Shown here: piece after piece, positions 61,159 to 64,000 of the stretch
How positions within the stretch are numbered: position 1 is the stretch's first letter
Layout of the letters: every line of letters begins with the position of its first letter
From: Paenibacillus amylolyticus
GTDB taxonomy: Bacteria; Bacillota; Bacilli; Paenibacillales; Paenibacillaceae
Length of the DNA stretch: 64,000 bases
Assembly: GCF_001570725.1 (NCBI RefSeq)
Contig: NZ_BCNV01000011.1
Coordinates: 292,581 to 356,580, forward strand
Direction of reading: 5' to 3'
Program-made: the position numbers and the translations under genes
Notes under the pieces: generated by a model
The model's database searches: none
Told to the model about the DNA's origin: nothing
Seen by the model: only the letters and a program-made list of their open reading frames with translations

Positions 61159-61304
61159 ATAAATTTAACTTTAACTACATATACTTCACACGTGGATTTC
61201 TTGTATGACAGACAGTGTGATGCTTCCTAGCGCCATTTTAGATGTTAAACAACCTTGTCCGTCTCGATTCCTGAGCCCTAGAGCACGTAATAAGCTTATA
61301 CAAT

Positions 61305-62231
61305 TTATCGCTTATCCTTAGTACTGACTGTTTTCATATTTGGCTGTTCCAGTTGAATCAAAATTTTACCGAACCTTGCTCCCCGCGAGAAAGTCACCGT
61401 ACTCCCCTTGTATGTATCCCGGATGTACTTCTCAGCCAGTCTGAGGGAATCCTCATCTGTTGGTAACTCATACGTATTAAGCCATTCTGGCAGCTTCTCA
61501 ATAACCTCTTCCACCGGTACTTCAAATGAGTTAACTTCTCTCGTAATGATCATGGTGTATGAATAACCCTTCAAATACAGCAACTGTTGAATATATCCCA
61601 TATCACCTGCCTTATATGAAGAAGTTACACCCAGTACATCCTTAAGTTCATCCATTAGTGTGTGTTCCCTCTGTCCCGCCATAGTGCTAATATACACATA
61701 CTTCCGGGCACAGTTAATCGCCATCTCAATCGTTTCCCAATCCGACATCGCCGGGCACATGGATGCAAATGCAAAGTCATATTTCTTCTCCCAGCCTTTA
61801 TCCTGAATGGAAATTTCCTCATATCGTTCTTTTACGATATCGATTTTGGAATCCAGAGCTGAAGGTATTGTTTCTTTCATAAGGGAGACAAGTAACTCAG
61901 AAGGCTCAACTGCGGTCACACTTGCTCCTTTTTCTGCAAAAGGAATGGTGAATATGCCTGAAGCGGCTCCAATGTCCAAAATGGATAACCCTGCGAACTC
62001 CACCCCCTGGTTCTCAATCCAGCCCATAATACGCTCAGACCGCTGTTTTCCTTCTTCAGTAAACGACTGTGCGTGATAGTCTCTGGCCCACCGCTCAAAA
62101 GCTTCTTCTGTATTAAATGGTGCGCTTTTCTTCTTATATTTTGAACTTCTCGGACGATTCTTCCAAGCCTCTTCCCACACAGAAAGGTTAAATAACAGAT
62201 CGGTATCCGATAGATTTTTTCCATTAGTCAC
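61305..62231 (-). CDS. Class I SAM-dependent methyltransferase
   Basis: Protein of 308 residues. The SAM-binding motif is LSILDIGAASGIFTIPFAEKGASVTAVEPS (about residues 80-108), with FAFASMCPAMSD (motif IV-like) later. The N-terminal part (about 75 residues) and the C-terminal part (EVPVEEVIEKLPEWLNTYELPTDEDSLRLAEKYI) carry the substrate-specific regions. The substrate is unknown. GTG start with AGGAG nine bases upstream. It stands alone next to the tRNA cluster. Confidence 0.85.
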   Translation of the reverse strand: MTNGKNLSDTDLLFNLSVWEEAWKNRPRSSKYKKKSAPFNTEEAFERWARDYHAQSFTEEGKQRSERIMGWIENQGVEFAGLSILDIGAASGIFTIPFAEKGASVTAVEPSELLVSLMKETIPSALDSKIDIVKERYEEISIQDKGWEKKYDFAFASMCPAMSDWETIEMAINCARKYVYISTMAGQREHTLMDELKDVLGVTSSYKAGDMGYIQQLLYLKGYSYTMIITREVNSFEVPVEEVIEKLPEWLNTYELPTDEDSLRLAEKYIRDTYKGSTVTFSRGARFGKILIQLEQPNMKTVSTKDKR

Positions 62232-62350
62232 TCTGCTTCACTCCTTTATATTAAAGACTTCACTTATCTACAATATACTGAATAAAATCATACGTCAATC
62301 TTTATTAAGTCCAACTTTCCTTACCTATGCAAAAATCATTTCTTAATAAA

Positions 62351-62398
62351 ATAAAAATAGCCCCACAAATTGCTTACGCAATCTGTAGGACTATTCAA
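62351..62398 (-). terminator. Terminator of rRNA/tRNA operon
   Basis: Minus strand AGTCCTACAGATTGC / GCAATTTGTGGGGCT followed by five T residues, directly after tRNA-Leu. Confidence 0.9.
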
Positions 62399-62400
62399 TA

Positions 62401-62479
62401 TACCGGCGAGAGGACTCGAACCTCCACGGTTTCCCACTCGATTTTGAGTCGAGCGCGTCTGCCATTCCGCCACGCCGGC
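62401..62479 (-). tRNA. tRNA-Leu (CAA)
   Basis: Class II tRNA with a short variable arm. Anticodon loop CTCAAAA gives CAA. The acceptor is GCCGGCG / CGCCGGT, so the first pair is G-U, and CCA is not encoded. Confidence 0.9.
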
Positions 62480-62485
62480 ATATAC

Positions 62486-62559
62486 TGGAGGCGCCACCCA
62501 GATTCGAACTGGGGATAAAGCTTTTGCAGAGCTGTGCCTTACCACTTGGCTATGGCGCC
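62486..62559 (-). tRNA. tRNA-Cys (GCA)
   Basis: Anticodon loop CTGCAAA; T-loop GTTCGAATC; CCA encoded. Confidence 0.95.
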
Positions 62560-62565
62560 ATATTT

Positions 62566-62640
62566 TGGAGCGGAAGACGGGAATCGAACCCGCGACCCTC
62601 GCCTTGGCAAGGCGATGCTCTACCGCTGAGCCACTTCCGC
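62566..62640 (-). tRNA. tRNA-Gly (GCC)
   Basis: Acceptor GCGGAAG; anticodon loop TTGCCAA; CCA encoded. Confidence 0.95.
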
Positions 62641-62644
62641 ATAA

Positions 62645-62719
62645 TGGCTGGGGATATAGGATTTGAACCTATGCATGACGGAGTCAAAGTCCGTTGCCTT
62701 ACCGCTTGGCTAATCCCCA
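62645..62719 (-). tRNA. tRNA-Gln (TTG)
   Basis: Acceptor TGGGGAT / ATCCCCA; anticodon loop CTTTGAC; CCA encoded. Confidence 0.95.
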
Positions 62720-62741
62720 TTAAAAATTGAAAAAACAAAGG

Positions 62742-62815
62742 GGCGATCGAGGGGAATTGAACCCCCGAATGCCGGATCCACAAACCGGTGCGTTAACCAC
62801 TTCGCCACGATCGCC
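62742..62815 (-). tRNA. tRNA-His (GTG)
   Basis: Anticodon loop TTGTGGA. The extra G at -1 opposite C73 is visible; CCA is not encoded. Confidence 0.95.
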
Positions 62816-62844
62816 ACAAAAAGTTAATTTTCTAAAAAGTTAAT

Positions 62845-62918
62845 TGGCAGGGGCAGCAGGAATTGAACCCACACCAACGGTTTTGGAGACCGTTGTTCTA
62901 CCTTTAAACTATGCCCCT
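62845..62918 (-). tRNA. tRNA-Trp (CCA)
   Basis: Anticodon loop CTCCAAA; CCA end encoded. It is the effector tRNA of the trpS T-box at 6900-7215. Confidence 0.95.
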
Positions 62919-62924
62919 AAAAAC

Positions 62925-63010
62925 TGGTGGAGGATGATGGATTCGAACCACCGAACCCGTACGGGAGCAGATTTACAGTCTGATGCGTTTGGCCACTTCG
63001 CTAATCCTCC
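62925..63010 (-). tRNA. tRNA-Tyr (GTA)
   Basis: Class II tRNA with a long variable arm; anticodon loop CTGTAAA; CCA encoded. Confidence 0.95.
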
Positions 63011-63019
63011 AGGATTACA

Positions 63020-63095
<76 letters not shown>

Positions 63096-63118
63096 ATATT
63101 ATTTTTTTTTTTTAGAAA

Positions 63119-63194
<76 letters not shown>

Positions 63195-63289
63195 ATAATA
63201 AAGTCTAATCTCATTTCCTTACACTTTATATAGGGCATCAGTGCCATACAGCAGATGTAGTGAACAGTTTGCCTCATGTAAAGATTAAA

Positions 63290-63367
63290 TGGCGGAACCG
63301 ACGGGATTCGAACCCGCGATCTCCTGCGTGACAGGCAGGCATGTTAGGCCAACTACACCACGGTTCC
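63290..63367 (-). tRNA. tRNA-Asp (GTC)
   Basis: Anticodon loop CTGTCAC; CCA encoded. Confidence 0.95.
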
Positions 63368-63394
63368 ATATCACTTTCTCAAAGGAAAGTACAA

Positions 63395-63468
<74 letters not shown>

Positions 63469-63485
63469 TCGTTATAAAGGTTATA

Positions 63486-63561
63486 TGGTGGAGGCTGAGG
63501 GGATCGAACCCCCGACCCTCTGCTTGTAAGGCAGATGCTCTCCCAGCTGAGCTAAGCCTCC
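63486..63561 (-). tRNA. tRNA-Val (TAC)
   Basis: Anticodon loop CTTACAA; CCA encoded. Confidence 0.95.
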
Positions 63562-63628
63562 GAACAACACATTTATGATCATACCATAATCTTGTTGTAA
63601 AAATCAACTTCTTTTTTTGAAGTTATTA

Positions 63629-63700
63629 TGACCCGTAGGGGATTCGAACCCCTGTTACCTCCGTGAAAGGGAGGTGTCTTAACCCCTTGACCAACGGGCC
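63629..63700 (-). tRNA. tRNA-Glu (TTC)
   Basis: Anticodon loop CTTTCAC; CCA is not encoded. Confidence 0.95.
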
Positions 63701-63709
63701 TTAATATTA

Positions 63710-63801
63710 TGGCGGAGAGAGAGGGATTCGAACCCTCGAGACGCTTGTGACGCCTACACGATTTCCAATCGTGCTCCTTCGGCCAGCTCGGACACCTCTC
63801 C
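63710..63801 (-). tRNA. tRNA-Ser (GGA)
   Basis: Class II tRNA with a long variable arm; anticodon loop TTGGAAA; CCA encoded. Confidence 0.95.
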
Positions 63802-63804
63802 ATA

Positions 63805-63880
63805 TGGCTCCCCGAACAGGGCTCGAACCTGTGACAACTCGATTAACAGTCGAGTGCTCTACCAACTGAGCTATCAGGGA
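63805..63880 (-). tRNA. tRNA-Asn (GTT)
   Basis: Anticodon loop CTGTTAA; CCA encoded. First tRNA after the 23S gene. Confidence 0.95.
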
Positions 63881-63947
63881 ATATGCTTCAGAGATCGTTC
63901 TCTGAAAACTAGATTCGAAACGAAACACGCGATTTACAACTTGCATA

Positions 63948-64000
63948 TTGGATAAGCCCTCGACCGATTAGTACTGGTCAGCTCCATGCATTGCTGCACT
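63948..64000 (-). rRNA. 23S rRNA, 3' end (partial)
   Basis: On the minus strand the sequence GTACTAATCGGTCGAGGGC and TTATCC match the conserved 3' end of bacterial 23S rRNA. The gene runs off the right edge. The spacer to tRNA-Asn is only about 70 bases and holds a hairpin TCAGAGA / TCTCTGA (63887-63904) but no 5S gene. Confidence 0.9.

Overview
The window looks like chromosomal DNA of a spore-forming, low-to-mid GC Firmicute, most likely Paenibacillus. This rests on strong AGGAGG-type ribosome binding sites, many TTG and GTG starts, sporulation genes (two alpha/beta SASPs, sspI, ylbJ, yunB, ywmB), a T-box leader before trpS, a lia/psp envelope-stress operon, and a tRNA cluster in the Bacillus trnD order behind a 23S gene. 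There is no sign of phage, plasmid, CRISPR or insertion-sequence DNA. The genus is inferred from gene content and style, not from a search.

Layout. 1-9.4 kb: small membrane proteins, an MFS transporter with an odd 5' leader, a Toprim protein, a SCO1-like protein, a membrane hydrolase, two SASPs with matching sigma-G promoters, trpS with its T-box, and an aldose epimerase. 9.6-19.6 kb: oligopeptidase F, YycC, DUF2225, a truncated globin, ylbJ, NAD kinase, yutD-lipA, an M23 peptidase and yunB. 19.8-23.5 kb: a pentose-phosphate block (transaldolase-family aldolase, gnd, zwf). 23.8-28.7 kb: an HxlR regulator, then a GH88 hydrolase and a Gfo/Idh/MocA oxidoreductase, each divergent from an AraC regulator. 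28.9-37.8 kb: a membrane-lipid island (mprF, two tiny membrane ORFs, PAP2, a degenerate histidine kinase, DedA, two COG3963-type methyltransferases around a two-component pair). 37.8-45.3 kb: a redox/efflux block (STAS-like, two SDRs, quinone oxidoreductase, Old Yellow Enzyme, two TetR, a DHA2 exporter). 45.5-52.8 kb: rRNA methyltransferase, KtrA-like protein, sspI, prfC, DoxX, a second zwf and ywmB. 53.0-58.1 kb: an eight-gene lia/psp operon. 58.6-62.2 kb: a large membrane AraC regulator and a methyltransferase. 62.4-64.0 kb: 15 tRNA genes and the 3' end of a 23S rRNA gene, all on the minus strand.

The most notable signal is in the 28.8-37.8 kb island. The three promoters in front of mprF, PAP2 and dedA share one architecture: two TTCTTYAG-type half-sites 11 bp apart, a third exactly 23 bp further on, and a -10 exactly 18 bp after that. 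This looks like the binding site of an OmpR-family regulator, and the obvious candidate is the regulator encoded in the dedA operon. The result would be an autoregulated regulon for lysyl-phosphatidylglycerol synthesis, lipid-phosphate turnover, lipid flipping and possible phospholipid N-methylation. It also contains a histidine-kinase paralogue whose phospho-acceptor His is Asn.

A second notable signal is a ~140-bp structured intergenic element present twice (about 2317-2457 on plus, 21520-21660 on minus). Its stems are kept by compensatory changes. It is either a repeated RNA element or a small palindromic mobile repeat.
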